Virus record (IMG/VR): IMGVR_UViG_3300020438_005287
Location: 1-64,000 of that record
DNA: 64,000 bases
DNA from: a virus
Strand: one strand, 5' to 3'
The position numbers were made by a program, and so were the translations under genes. The notes below the pieces were generated by a model. It ran no database searches. It saw only the letters and a program-made list of their open reading frames with translations, and was not told the DNA's origin. Every line of letters starts with the position of its first letter. The stretch's first letter is position 1. Below are positions 34,209-44,400 of the stretch, one piece after another.

Positions 34209-35210
34209 TTATGATATATTATTGATATTGCAGCTAGGACCTGCAGTGTTTACGTATGATCCAGTGGCTCTTGTTTCGCCCATAGTAAGAGTAAGAGATC
34301 CGCCTGTTGCAGGGGAAGTTGAATTACTGAACACATACTCATCTATACCATAGCCTCCTGGTTGATTCAAATCTTGCCATTCAATCTTAAACACTACTTG
34401 CGTGGCTGCAGGAGCTTTTGCAGATATAATGTACCTATTATCACTATAATTACTAGTACCTGCTCTGACATATATCTGCTGATAAGCTGTGGTTAACTGA
34501 TAATTGCCTTTCGCGGCTTCTGGAGTGCCATTAGTACCCGAACTTTCTGTTCTATTATGGAAAAAAGTAATAGTCTCGTCTAATTGACTTATCCAATTAG
34601 AATATTTAGTGCTAGTAGCAGCATTTGATCCGCCTGCTAAAGCGCTCACAATAGAAATAGATCCACCTGCGTTAAAAAAATATCTTCGATAATCTGCACT
34701 TTCCCAAGTTAAAGTTACTTCAGTAGACAGATTACCTTTCCAGTCAGTAGTGTGCGCCTTAGTTCCATTAGTAAGTGTTGCGGCAGTAGCTTGTGCGGCA
34801 GAAAGAGTAAATCTTGCATCTCCATCAATATTATCAACTGCTTGCTGATAATCATTAAAAGTATTTGTTGCATTATCTTCTACAGACGGGTTACCAGCTG
34901 TAATAATATTTCCAGTATTAACTTGTGTTAGATTTGATGCTGCTACTCCACTTGTTTGCTGCATGCCTTTTGCTAGATCATTAACCTGATGATAGGTAAT
35001 ATCATCTAAATCTGTTTTAAGATTATTCAAATGGCTATGATCTATTGTGTCTGTAACCGAAGTAACCTGTGCACTTGTCACAGTTTGACCATACCCTGTG
35101 TTGCCACTGCCTGAGCCTAAAATATTCCCTACCACAGTTTGCAATGCATTATATTGGGCTGCTGTAATATCTGTTACACTACCCGACGTTACTGTTGACT
35201 GAAATGCCAT
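34209..35210 (-). CDS. Putative virion structural protein
   Basis: A 333-residue protein, Ser/Thr/Ala/Gly/Asn-rich with a helical region at the N-terminus ('TDITAAQYNALQTVVGNILG') and a long beta-rich C-terminal region ending in 'TYVNTAGPSCNINNIS'-like sequence. This composition and position, directly after the tail fibres, fits a fibre-associated or capsid-decorating protein as found in marine T4-like phages. No catalytic motif is seen. It starts 15 bp before the stop of the upstream fibre gene and has the leader 'TATAATATAAAGGTAAAAC' before its ATG, with AAGG as ribosome site. The exact virion role is uncertain. Confidence 0.55.
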   Translation of the reverse strand: MAFQSTVTSGSVTDITAAQYNALQTVVGNILGSGSGNTGYGQTVTSAQVTSVTDTIDHSHLNNLKTDLDDITYHQVNDLAKGMQQTSGVAASNLTQVNTGNIITAGNPSVEDNATNTFNDYQQAVDNIDGDARFTLSAAQATAATLTNGTKAHTTDWKGNLSTEVTLTWESADYRRYFFNAGGSISIVSALAGGSNAATSTKYSNWISQLDETITFFHNRTESSGTNGTPEAAKGNYQLTTAYQQIYVRAGTSNYSDNRYIISAKAPAATQVVFKIEWQDLNQPGGYGIDEYVFSNSTSPATGGSLTLTMGETRATGSYVNTAGPSCNINNIS

Positions 35211-35224
35211 GTTTTACCTTTATA

Positions 35225-36742
35225 TTATACGACTACTTCTATTAATCTAATACTGTCATCTTGTATATCTTCTAGAGCTTTGCCTAGCACACAATAAGCA
35301 GGTGTTGCTGGACCAGTAGGTACTTCAGCTACTCCTTTTTCTGCCGATGTGACTAATAAATCACCTTTACATACAGGTCCTTTTACTTTACAAGGGACTC
35401 TGCCACGTAAAGCTATAGGAGTACCGTCAATGCTATCATTCATTAAATATGCAGGATTAGTAGAAACTACTCCTGCAACTTTTGCATCTAAAAATTTTCC
35501 ACTGATAGTAACTTCTTCTTGCCCGCCAAATACCATAACTGTACCTGGCTCATAATTATCATCTGCTAGATAATTTTCTGCAAGATCAGCATATTGCGCT
35601 TTTGTAGAAATTCCGTGGAACATACGTGCAGTAATATCATTTGTAGCATCCCTTATAGCTACAGTATTTGCAGAACTGGCTATAGACCCTGTATATGCCG
35701 TTGAACCAACTTTAATAGCAGAAGCTTCAGTAGCCAATCCACTGAAAGTTGTAGCATGCACTTCATTAAATTTTTCGGAACTACTACCAATATTGATACC
35801 GGAATTAGTTGTACCTGGCGTATAAGTAGTATCAGTTGGTGTAATACCATTAGTATGACCGGGTAAAAGTTCTGTTGCTTTAATTTTAAAGGGCATACTT
35901 GTTGCCCCTTGTGCTGTTTTACACTGTAAATATATTACCTGTCCAACAGTATTACTTATCAAACCCTCATTATCATTAACTATTTTAACGAGTAAATCAT
36001 TTCCACCGCCAACTGTAAATCCTGCATCAGCAAAAGCTGCTGAACTTGAAAAACTAGGTGATGACTTTAACAAATAATCAGCTGCGGCTACTCCGCCTAA
36101 TTTTTCTGCATTTGTAGCAGTGCCCCACCATCTATCTGTAGATGTTGTGACACCTGTATCACTGTTCCTTAGAGTAAGTCCTGCACGTACTGTTGTAAAT
36201 CCAACATAGGATGATGCATCAGCTGTACCTATAGTAAATGCTATTCTGCTTATAATATGGACAACAGCATCATCTACAATAGACACAATAACAGGCCGTG
36301 CTACTCCTGCTGTATCTCGTATAGTGCGACTTTGGAATCGTGTGATTGAAGATCCAACTCCTTGTGGTCCAATTAGTACAAATGCTGTGCCATTGTACGC
36401 ATATAATTGTTCATTTGTACTATCAAACCAAAAGTCTCCGCTTGTTAATCCTGTAGGTTCAGTAGTGCCAACTTCAGCTCCGCCTGCAGTCCTCCATTGC
36501 GTACCATCATAAAATTTTAATTTATTAATACCGCTATCAAACCATAGTTGTCCACTTATTGCCTTAGGTGGTTGATTTGCTCCGGCAAAATTTTCTAAAA
36601 GAAATACAAAGTTTTCGTTTTGTATTTCGCCATATCCAGCATAATTCTTGCCAACTAATTTTAAATCAGTAACTTGATCAATAGTTCCATCTTCGACTAC
36701 TGTTAATTGAGCTGTATTATACCTATTGATTACATATGCCAT
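35225..36742 (-). CDS. Tail fibre protein with shared N-domain and C-terminal cap domain
   Basis: A 505-residue protein with an N-terminal attachment domain (1-130) shared with the two fibre genes upstream: 'LVGKNYAGYGEIQNENFVFL' then 'ISGQLWFDSGINKLKFYDGT' and 'SGDFWFDSTNEQLYAYNGT'. After a beta-rich middle, the C-terminal 120 residues ('DLAENYLADDNYEPGTVMVF' to 'VAGVVSTNPAYLMN') resemble the peptidase_G2/IMC-type or endosialidase-like chaperone/cap domains of phage tail fibres, which I recognise only in outline. Likely role: tail or baseplate fibre. A late-type octamer CATAAATA lies 20 bases before the ATG and AGGGGT serves as ribosome site. Last fibre in the row of three. Confidence 0.75.
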   Translation of the reverse strand: MAYVINRYNTAQLTVVEDGTIDQVTDLKLVGKNYAGYGEIQNENFVFLLENFAGANQPPKAISGQLWFDSGINKLKFYDGTQWRTAGGAEVGTTEPTGLTSGDFWFDSTNEQLYAYNGTAFVLIGPQGVGSSITRFQSRTIRDTAGVARPVIVSIVDDAVVHIISRIAFTIGTADASSYVGFTTVRAGLTLRNSDTGVTTSTDRWWGTATNAEKLGGVAAADYLLKSSPSFSSSAAFADAGFTVGGGNDLLVKIVNDNEGLISNTVGQVIYLQCKTAQGATSMPFKIKATELLPGHTNGITPTDTTYTPGTTNSGINIGSSSEKFNEVHATTFSGLATEASAIKVGSTAYTGSIASSANTVAIRDATNDITARMFHGISTKAQYADLAENYLADDNYEPGTVMVFGGQEEVTISGKFLDAKVAGVVSTNPAYLMNDSIDGTPIALRGRVPCKVKGPVCKGDLLVTSAEKGVAEVPTGPATPAYCVLGKALEDIQDDSIRLIEVVV

Positions 36743-36762
36743 TCTTTACCCCTATTATATCT

Positions 36763-36770
36763 TATTTATG
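36763..36770 (-). promoter_or_regulatory. T4-late-type promoter octamer CATAAATA
   Basis: CATAAATA on the minus strand ends 20 bases before the ATG at 36742. A start six bases past the octamer gives a 15-base leader with AGGGGT. The same geometry occurs before 41397 and 61306. Confidence 0.6.
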
Positions 36771-36784
36771 TAAGATATTATCTA

Positions 36785-38713
36785 TTACAGTGTTGCTACA
36801 GTGCTGTAATTCCACGTTGAACCATTTCCTGTAAATGTATACAAAAATCTATTTGTCGTTACACTTAAAGATGCCGTTTGATTTGCTTGACCTGTATTTA
36901 CTGCTATATCTTGTACCACACTGGTTGTACCGCCACTTGAGTTACGTACTGTTGCAAAAGATTTTTGCAACACCGTTGAATTACCTGTAGAAATATCTAA
37001 AGTGAATGTGGCATTAGCAAAAGTTGTAGTTGTAGCAACCACCTTAGCTACAGTGCCATTAGGTTTTGTGCCTGCAGAAATTATTGATTGTAAAATATCT
37101 CTTACACCTGTTGCTGATCCTGCTGGATTTGCAGTATCAGTTATTATCCCAGACGCATCAAACGATATATATACTGCTTGATTAGCCAATGTATTATCTA
37201 CATAGTTTTTTGTCGCTACATCTTGAACAGCAATTGGATCTGCTACTGTAGTAATTCGCTGATTATCGACCACTAATGGTCCTCGTGCAGTAATATTTAA
37301 ACCTGTACCACTGCCGGTCACTCTTTCTATTGTAGCAGAATCTATTTTTACATAATCAACTGTGAGTTCTGTAAGTGTGCCTACACTTGTTAAAGACGAA
37401 GATACAACTTGTCCTCCTAGACCTGTTGCAGTTAAAACTGTAGTACCATTAATTTTATATTCTGGGTTAGTTATTGTTGTGAGATTAAAATGTTGATTAC
37501 ATGTCCAACTATCTGTAGAATTCACCCATGATAAATCCTTAGATCCTTGACTACTTTTTAATGTTAATCCGCCACCGTCTACTGCTGTATCGTCACCTTG
37601 CGTGCCAGTGCTTGTATAACCTAATTCAATATTTTTATCTTCTACTCGTAATGTAGTTGTATCTAGATAAGTAGTGTTGCCTCCTACTGTAAGATTTCCT
37701 ACTACATTTACGTCTCCTGTAACATCTAATTTTGGTTGTAGTGTAGAATAATTAATATCTTTAAAAAGGCTCATCTTGTATTGATCGGTATCTACATTCA
37801 ACACATTAATTACACTATTACCTACCCGTGTGCGCAAATTAAAATCTGCATTGCTCCTAAAATTTTCTAAATATGTGTCATTTCCTAGTATACGTAAACC
37901 AGCGTAGGTATCTGTGCCTACACCAATAGCTAAACCCTCACTGTTGCGAATAATAATATTTCCTGTCGTCTCTGCTGTAGCAGTGCGAGGCATAAAATCA
38001 TTACTTGATTTTTTATTATTAGCATCATCTAGAAGAAATTTTGCATTACTAGCAGTGCCACGCCACCAAAATCCATCAGTACCAGTTTCTCCTGCTTGAT
38101 TAACTATATTAAACCCTTTATACAATCTTTGGCGTTTTGGATTATTAATATCCGATTGGTCAACACTTAATCCTGTAATTGCAAATTCTGTAGGTATATA
38201 AAAAGTCAACGGACTATATATACCTATCAATATACCTCCTAAAAATAATTTTAATATTTGTCTTTGTATATTAATCGAATCTATCTGTGAAGCAGCTTCA
38301 AATGTAGTTTTACCTTGTCCTGCATTATAATTTGGTCCAACTAAGGTAAGATCAGTTCCATCAAAAATATATAATTTGTTATTTGAGTTATCAACCCATA
38401 AATCACCGGTGGTAAGATTTGTTGGTTGTGAACTTTGAACAAAAGTTCCAGATGCTGATTTAAATATTGTGCCGTTGAAAACCTTTAATCTTTGATCTTG
38501 TTTATCATACCAAACTTGACCTGTGACAGGATTACTAGGTTGAGCAGTTGATGCAAAATTTTCTAAAAGTTTTACAAAATTTTCATTGACTAATTCACCA
38601 AATCCTTGATAATTTTTTCCAATTAGAGTTAAATTCGTGCTAGTTGTATCTATATTTCCATCTGTTAAATCAACTAATAATTCACCGTCTGTTCTGTTTA
38701 TTCTATAACTCAT
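36785..38713 (-). CDS. Tail fibre protein with shared N-domain
   Basis: A 642-residue fibre protein. Its N-terminal 130 residues ('SLTLIGKNYQGFGELVNENF'-like, 'VTGQVWYDKQDQRLKVFNGT', 'TGDLWVDNSNNKLYIFDGT') are paralogous to those of the 35225 and 38710 proteins. The middle has the fibre knob phrase 'ATDTYAGLRILGNDTYLENF'-type repeats and 'LEGYTSTGTQGDD', and the C-terminus is a Thr/Ser/Ala-rich shaft ending in 'TGNGSTWNYSTVATL'. No enzyme motif. It begins with a 4-bp overlap with the collar-type fibre gene, so the two are made together. Probable role in host binding; which fibre it corresponds to in T4 is not decided. Confidence 0.7.
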   Translation of the reverse strand: MSYRINRTDGELLVDLTDGNIDTTSTNLTLIGKNYQGFGELVNENFVKLLENFASTAQPSNPVTGQVWYDKQDQRLKVFNGTIFKSASGTFVQSSQPTNLTTGDLWVDNSNNKLYIFDGTDLTLVGPNYNAGQGKTTFEAASQIDSINIQRQILKLFLGGILIGIYSPLTFYIPTEFAITGLSVDQSDINNPKRQRLYKGFNIVNQAGETGTDGFWWRGTASNAKFLLDDANNKKSSNDFMPRTATAETTGNIIIRNSEGLAIGVGTDTYAGLRILGNDTYLENFRSNADFNLRTRVGNSVINVLNVDTDQYKMSLFKDINYSTLQPKLDVTGDVNVVGNLTVGGNTTYLDTTTLRVEDKNIELGYTSTGTQGDDTAVDGGGLTLKSSQGSKDLSWVNSTDSWTCNQHFNLTTITNPEYKINGTTVLTATGLGGQVVSSSLTSVGTLTELTVDYVKIDSATIERVTGSGTGLNITARGPLVVDNQRITTVADPIAVQDVATKNYVDNTLANQAVYISFDASGIITDTANPAGSATGVRDILQSIISAGTKPNGTVAKVVATTTTFANATFTLDISTGNSTVLQKSFATVRNSSGGTTSVVQDIAVNTGQANQTASLSVTTNRFLYTFTGNGSTWNYSTVATL

Positions 38714-40779
38714 GTTGCTTGTCCGTGATAAATGATATAAGTCAATGCCAAATATGGATTCATTAAATCTACTGCCTGGCCAATAGTTTCTGACGTATCT
38801 ATATTTCCGCTGTTTCCTAATCCCCTTGCTTGATCTGCTGCAGTACCTTTATTGAAATTTATCAAATTAGCATCATTACCTGGTGTAGCTTCTCTGATTG
38901 CATAATGCTGCCCTTCACTGCTTTGTAAATTGTGTTGGTGTTGCGGTAAATTGTTTATAGACAATGTACGAGATGCAGATCCACTTGCTGCTCCTAATGT
39001 GTTCGCAGCTGATACGGTATTTGCAGGATTTGTAGTATCTCTCATATTATCTAGACCAAGCGCCATCCTTCCCCTTAAATCAGGTAATGCAAAATATCCT
39101 GTGCCATTTACTAACAGATTTTCTGCTTTAAACGTAAATCCAATTAAATTATACAGCAGTGTATAGTTTGCTATCTGGACTTCACTTCCGTCACACAATA
39201 ACCATCCTGTAGGCGCTGCAATTGCACCATAAGGTAATATAACCCCTACTGGCATAGTAGGTACAGCTTTTAATAAATTTTGTACTTGCACTTTCTTTAT
39301 GCCAGTGCTTAAACTGACTCTATTCAGTAAGATCTCATCATCACCTTGTGTTTCTGTTACACTGGATTTATTTGCAATAAAATCATTACTAACTTGTGTG
39401 TTAAATGTGCTTGTACCACCTTGTCCATTAAACACAAGATCTGTGCTTAATGTCATATCGCCAGCAAATGCAAACGTAGTAGAACTTGCTAGTCTATTAG
39501 CAGATCCAGCTACACCTGTGATAGTCCCTGTAACATTTCCTTCAACATCACCGTAAAACTTTTTTGAGTATACGGAATTATATTTTAATGTAGTTGTACC
39601 AATAGTCCCACGTTCATTTCCTCCAGGTACTATTTTTTCAGCTTTTATGTACCTATCAGCTACATAATCGCCGGCAACAAATCCAACTGTAAGATTATCT
39701 CCTACATGCATGTTTTTTGCAACACCCGCTCCGCCACTTACCACTAAGGCACCGGTATTTATTGATGTACTGTCTGTTACTCCTTGAACACTTAATTTAC
39801 CACTTGTAGTATCAGTTGATATAGGAGATAATTTTACATTACCTGTGACATGTAGAGTTTCATCTGGTGCTACTGTGTTTATTCCTACACGCATTGCACT
39901 ATCTAAACGCAGTATATTTTTTAGTAAACCATCATTTTTTACTTTAAAATCTATGCTAGATCCTGCAATATTGTGTGTTACAGAACCTGCATTACCTTCT
40001 ATTCCAATATTTAATTCATTATTAATGCCAAAATTTATTCCTGCATTAGTCCGCATGTTCAAGGCATATGATGATGAGCTGACAGCATCAGCTCTCAAAA
40101 AATTACTAGCTGCAACAACTGTGCTTCCAACTATTAAATTTTCGGCTTTTTCTGCAGCGCCTAGATATTTAAGTGTACCTGCTCCTGCTACATTAGCACT
40201 AGTTAAATTATAGCCTGGATTTATTTGAGAAAATCCATCAATTTTAATTTTTGGAATAAAAGATTGTGTTGATATAATTGCAGCAGGTTTTCCAGAAATA
40301 TCAATTTGCAACACATTATAATTTACATCATCAGTGCCTGCCAGTACCTTAGGCGTTGCTCCTGTTAACAATCCTTGGCTAAATTCTGGGCCTATAAGTA
40401 TCCAACCATTTGCTTCTGTATACAAATACAACTGTGAATTATTACTGTCTACCCAAAGATCTCCTGGCTGCGTAATCGTTGGCTGGGTTGCACTTTTTGT
40501 AATTGCATTTGCTGCTACCCAGTTAGCACCATTATATACTTTTAATTGTTCTGCACCTCCTGTGCTGTCATACCATAATTGTCCTTCAACTGGATTTCCA
40601 GGTGCAGTAGCACTTGCAAAATTTTCTAAAAGATGTAAAAAGTTTTCTGCAATTGCACTACCATAGGCAGTGGTGCTTTTTCCTGGTATTTGTAAAGAAG
40701 TATCAGTATTTATAATCCCATCTTCAATGGTAATAAACGCTTTATTTGCATAATCAGTATATTTTATTTGATAAGGCAT
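38710..40779 (-). CDS. Tail fibre protein with tail-collar domain and HxH metal site
   Basis: A 689-residue protein. The N-terminal attachment domain (1-135) is shared with the two fibre paralogues. The middle is beta-rich. From about residue 505 the classic phage tail collar domain appears: 'MPVGVILPYGAIAAPTGWLLCDG', here shortened as 'PVGVILPYGA' and 'GWLLCDGSEV', then 'LPDLRGRMALGLDNM'. A 'NLPQHQHN' motif follows, like the His-x-His zinc site of the T4 short tail fibre tip (gp12), and the end 'NPYLALTYIIYHGQ' is typical of the collar C-terminus. It is likely a receptor-binding short or side fibre. A 4-bp overlap joins it to the next fibre gene. Confidence 0.87.
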   Translation of the reverse strand: MPYQIKYTDYANKAFITIEDGIINTDTSLQIPGKSTTAYGSAIAENFLHLLENFASATAPGNPVEGQLWYDSTGGAEQLKVYNGANWVAANAITKSATQPTITQPGDLWVDSNNSQLYLYTEANGWILIGPEFSQGLLTGATPKVLAGTDDVNYNVLQIDISGKPAAIISTQSFIPKIKIDGFSQINPGYNLTSANVAGAGTLKYLGAAEKAENLIVGSTVVAASNFLRADAVSSSSYALNMRTNAGINFGINNELNIGIEGNAGSVTHNIAGSSIDFKVKNDGLLKNILRLDSAMRVGINTVAPDETLHVTGNVKLSPISTDTTSGKLSVQGVTDSTSINTGALVVSGGAGVAKNMHVGDNLTVGFVAGDYVADRYIKAEKIVPGGNERGTIGTTTLKYNSVYSKKFYGDVEGNVTGTITGVAGSANRLASSTTFAFAGDMTLSTDLVFNGQGGTSTFNTQVSNDFIANKSSVTETQGDDEILLNRVSLSTGIKKVQVQNLLKAVPTMPVGVILPYGAIAAPTGWLLCDGSEVQIANYTLLYNLIGFTFKAENLLVNGTGYFALPDLRGRMALGLDNMRDTTNPANTVSAANTLGAASGSASRTLSINNLPQHQHNLQSSEGQHYAIREATPGNDANLINFNKGTAADQARGLGNSGNIDTSETIGQAVDLMNPYLALTYIIYHGQAT

Positions 40780-40785
40780 ATTTTT

Positions 40786-41397
40786 TTATTCCCCTATACC
40801 GGATAAACTTTGCACTCTCACTGTATAATCAATTTGTATTAATCTGTTTAAACTTTTTTGTACAGGATGAAAAATAACATGTGTTAAAAGATTACCAGCA
40901 CCTGTAGAACTCCAACTCCTCAAACCTAATTCATCAAAGACATATAAACTTTCTGTATCTGTTGCTGTATCAAATGCGTCTTGTCCTGACGGTTCTCCAT
41001 AATCCAACAAGCAAGATACAATCACATCTGTATAGTTAGTACCTGATGTATGCCTTACTTCTGTCTTATTCCTTACTGGATCATTATTACTAATACTCCT
41101 ATCATCGATAATTTTTGTATAAGTTTGATTATATAAGCTAGCATTGACTCCAGTATTATTAGGCGTTAAATAGGTGATAATACCAGTAGGATCAATACTA
41201 GTTCCACCATTACCAAAATTAATTTCATGCACCCATCCTTGACCTGCATTCGATAAACTTTCAGCTAACGCATAACTCATATTTTCATAATGTATAGCAT
41301 TATGTTTATCTACAAATATATCATTATTACTTGGATCGTAAATTTTTACGTAACCTTGTATAAGAATTCCATTTTGATCATAAAGTGTATCGGTCAT
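40786..41397 (-). CDS. Putative virion structural protein (T4-like)
   Basis: A 203-residue protein. The N-terminus ('GYVKIYDPSNNDIFVDKHNA' type) and 'GWVHEINFGNGGTSIDPTG' are phrases seen in T4-like phage virion proteins that lie near the baseplate and fibres. It is beta-rich and lacks catalytic motifs. A late-type octamer GATAAATA sits at 41425-41418, overlapping the stop codon of the giant gene, and predicts a 15-base leader with AGGA before the ATG. The gene lies between the giant protein and the fibre trio, so it may be an adaptor between baseplate and fibres; this is inference. Confidence 0.6.
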   Translation of the reverse strand: MTDTLYDQNGILIQGYVKIYDPSNNDIFVDKHNAIHYENMSYALAESLSNAGQGWVHEINFGNGGTSIDPTGIITYLTPNNTGVNASLYNQTYTKIIDDRSISNNDPVRNKTEVRHTSGTNYTDVIVSCLLDYGEPSGQDAFDTATDTESLYVFDELGLRSWSSTGAGNLLTHVIFHPVQKSLNRLIQIDYTVRVQSLSGIGE

Positions 41398-41417
41398 ATA
41401 TTTTTATCCTACTATGT

Positions 41418-41425
41418 TATTTATC
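41418..41425 (-). promoter_or_regulatory. T4-late-type promoter octamer GATAAATA
   Basis: GATAAATA on the minus strand overlaps the TAA of the giant gene (41423-41421) and lies 20 bases before the ATG at 41397. It lets the gene at 41397 be expressed without transcribing the preceding 16.3-kb gene. Confidence 0.6.
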
Positions 41426-44400
41426 TTGGTAAGTCTACCTGTTTACTTTGCAAAAAATTCACTATATCACTGTTACTATTACTTAGTGAAACTCCTGTAT
41501 CACTCCATTGTTTTCCTTGTTTACGAATAACTATAATCTTTTGTCCAGTTTCTGGCGTGTTCAATAATTGTAATTCATTACTACTAGTAAGTGTAAATTC
41601 TGCCGGTAACGTTATGTCACCCTCTGGAGAATCTTGTGATACTGTTTCGGTACTTGTACCATAAGATGTACGCAACAATGTATCTAATTGATAAGATTGA
41701 ATACTGTTTTTACGTAATCGTTTACCTGCAACAAATACTTCAAATCCATTCACGCCCGATACTGGAGTAAAATCTAAACTGTAGATAGATGTGCTTCCAT
41801 CACCTGTAAAAATAGTAGTTATAGTTTCGTCTTTATATGGCACGGTGTTATTAACAGACTGATCTATTATTTCTGTACCAGCACTGTGATTATCTTTGAT
41901 ACCTGTACCTAACGTTCCTCTACGTAATTGTTTCAGTAGATTGCCGTCCTTTATAAAATATTCTATTCGTTCACCATTTATGAATAAAACACCAGGATAT
42001 TTAGAATTTTCATTAGGCACTGGTAAGTTTTCATGATTGATTACTTCTATAGATCTATCATACCAATTTAAATCTTTTGCTAATGCACAGCCATTTGCTT
42101 TTGCCAAAGCTTTGTAATGATTCCGATTCAAAATGTCTTTGAACTGTCTCCAGCCATATTTGCTCTTTAATTTTGTATTGCTAAAATGTAAAACTTCAAG
42201 TGTGTCATTGTCGGTAATTGTTTTTAAAACTTTAATTTGTTGCTTTGACGGTAGGGCATAATAATCTACACTAGCATCTAACAATACTCCATTCAAGATT
42301 ACCCAAACATATTGATCATCAATTACAGGATACTCTAATGGTATAATCCCATTTCTTATTTGCCGAAATTCATACCAATCAGCTGTTGTACTATCATAAG
42401 CAAAATCAGCATCTATTTCTGCTATTTCAATATAATCATTATCTACGACAGTAATGCCAAGATTATTTAAATTTATTATTTTTGTCCCATTACCGATTAT
42501 GGTATTAATAATTGCATTGTTGTTAAGTTGATATGCAGTACCGTAATTTGGATCATCTAAACGAATATTATTCTTAAAAATTGCATATTTCCTATTTCCA
42601 ATTAATTCAAAATCTAAATTAATTACAGCAGTTGATCCATCCATAATATGTGTACTGGTATTTACAAATGTGCCAGGTGTTAATTCTGTTCTTTCTTTTA
42701 TGTCAAAACTTTGTCTGTCTAATCTCTGACTATCGTTATTACTAAATTGATATACAGTGATTTTATCATTTGTGGATAACGAAGTGCTTACATGCAGTAT
42801 TCCGGGAGTTTTTATAAATGTTCCATCTGCTTCAAAATACCCAAATCTATAATCACCTCCTGAAGGTGTACTATCATCTAAACCATTTATGTATATTTTT
42901 AATTTATCTCCTACGTCTCCAACACCTACATTCAAAGTAATAGTACTTCCTGATTGACTATCATCAGCAAGCAATGGATTATATTCTGAACTACCTTGGA
43001 AGGTCCAATCGTCTAAATAATTTATTTCTTTGTTATTCAAAAATACACGTAATTGATTATTATTCACTGACTGTTCTGCGACTTGATGTAACTTTAATCT
43101 GTACTGCCGTACTTCAGTTAATGTAAAAGTTTCTACATATCCAGCATTAAGAATTTTATTATTTACTTTAACAAGTATTTGCCATTCATCTGGCTCAACT
43201 GTAAATGGATTTTGACTTAAACTAAACTGTGAAGAATCAGTATAAGTAAAATTATCAATAGCAACGATGCTATAATCTTTGATGGTGCCATCAAATAAAG
43301 CAAATTTTACAATTTTTCCTTGCTGTGGAGGATTTCCTACATTTATAACTACATTATCTTGCCTATCAAAACTACTGTCATCTGACTTTCTAATTGTATG
43401 ATCTACAATTTTTCCATCAATAGTTACTAACCCTGTGACAGCATCTGAATAACGAATGTTTGTTAAAAATGAACTTGTGTTTCCGTCTGCTACAAATTTA
43501 TCAATATCCAGGAATTTAATACCACTGTATCCTAAGGTAGTGATGTTAATCTTTGAACCATTACTAGGAGCAAGAATAAAAGTTAATGTGTTTTTACTAT
43601 GATCAAAAGTAAATTGATCTGTTATAACATTGTCAATTTTTACGATTATATTTTTTTCGTAAAATAAATCATTTATTAAGAATGTTTTAGTTGTGCCATC
43701 ACCAGAGAAATTATGTGTGATAATTTCACTACACCCGCCAGTTGGTCTCTCAAAAACCTGTATATCTAATGTATCCTGCACTTGTCCAGGTACTACTTCT
43801 TCTGGCCCTTTACAATTAACAGGAGTAATAAACCCTTCCCCATCTACCACAATATCTTCAGCTGCTACACCAGTTGCATTACTGTAATTTAAAGCGCCAC
43901 CAGATAATATAGTATCATAATCAATGTTTGTTGGCAAAAAGCTACCGTCACTGGTATTTTTTCTCACAATAATTGTGTCATTAGGCACTGTTATTATGCC
44001 TAATTGTTCTAAATTAACAACAGTAGTAGTGCCATCTCCAGTAATACTCTTCATAATTGCATTAGGATTAGAAACAACACTAGAACTATCTACCCAAGCT
44101 GGATCATCTAATCTTATGCCATTTTTGTATAAATGATACTCAACTGTGCTTTCTAACGCACTACTAAGGGTAATGGTTTTATTATAAAATAAAGTACCAT
44201 TTATATTTGTACCAGTTAATATAGCTGCTGCAGAAAGTGTTATTTCAAAGTTAGGTCCTGTTGAACCTATGGAATTTACAAATGTATTAGAAGGAATTCC
44301 ACTTGCGGTTACTAATGCACCAATAACGAAATAAGATTTATTTTGGGTAGTAATTATATTGTTTCCATTTGTAGTGCTAATAGTTACATCTCTTTCTATA

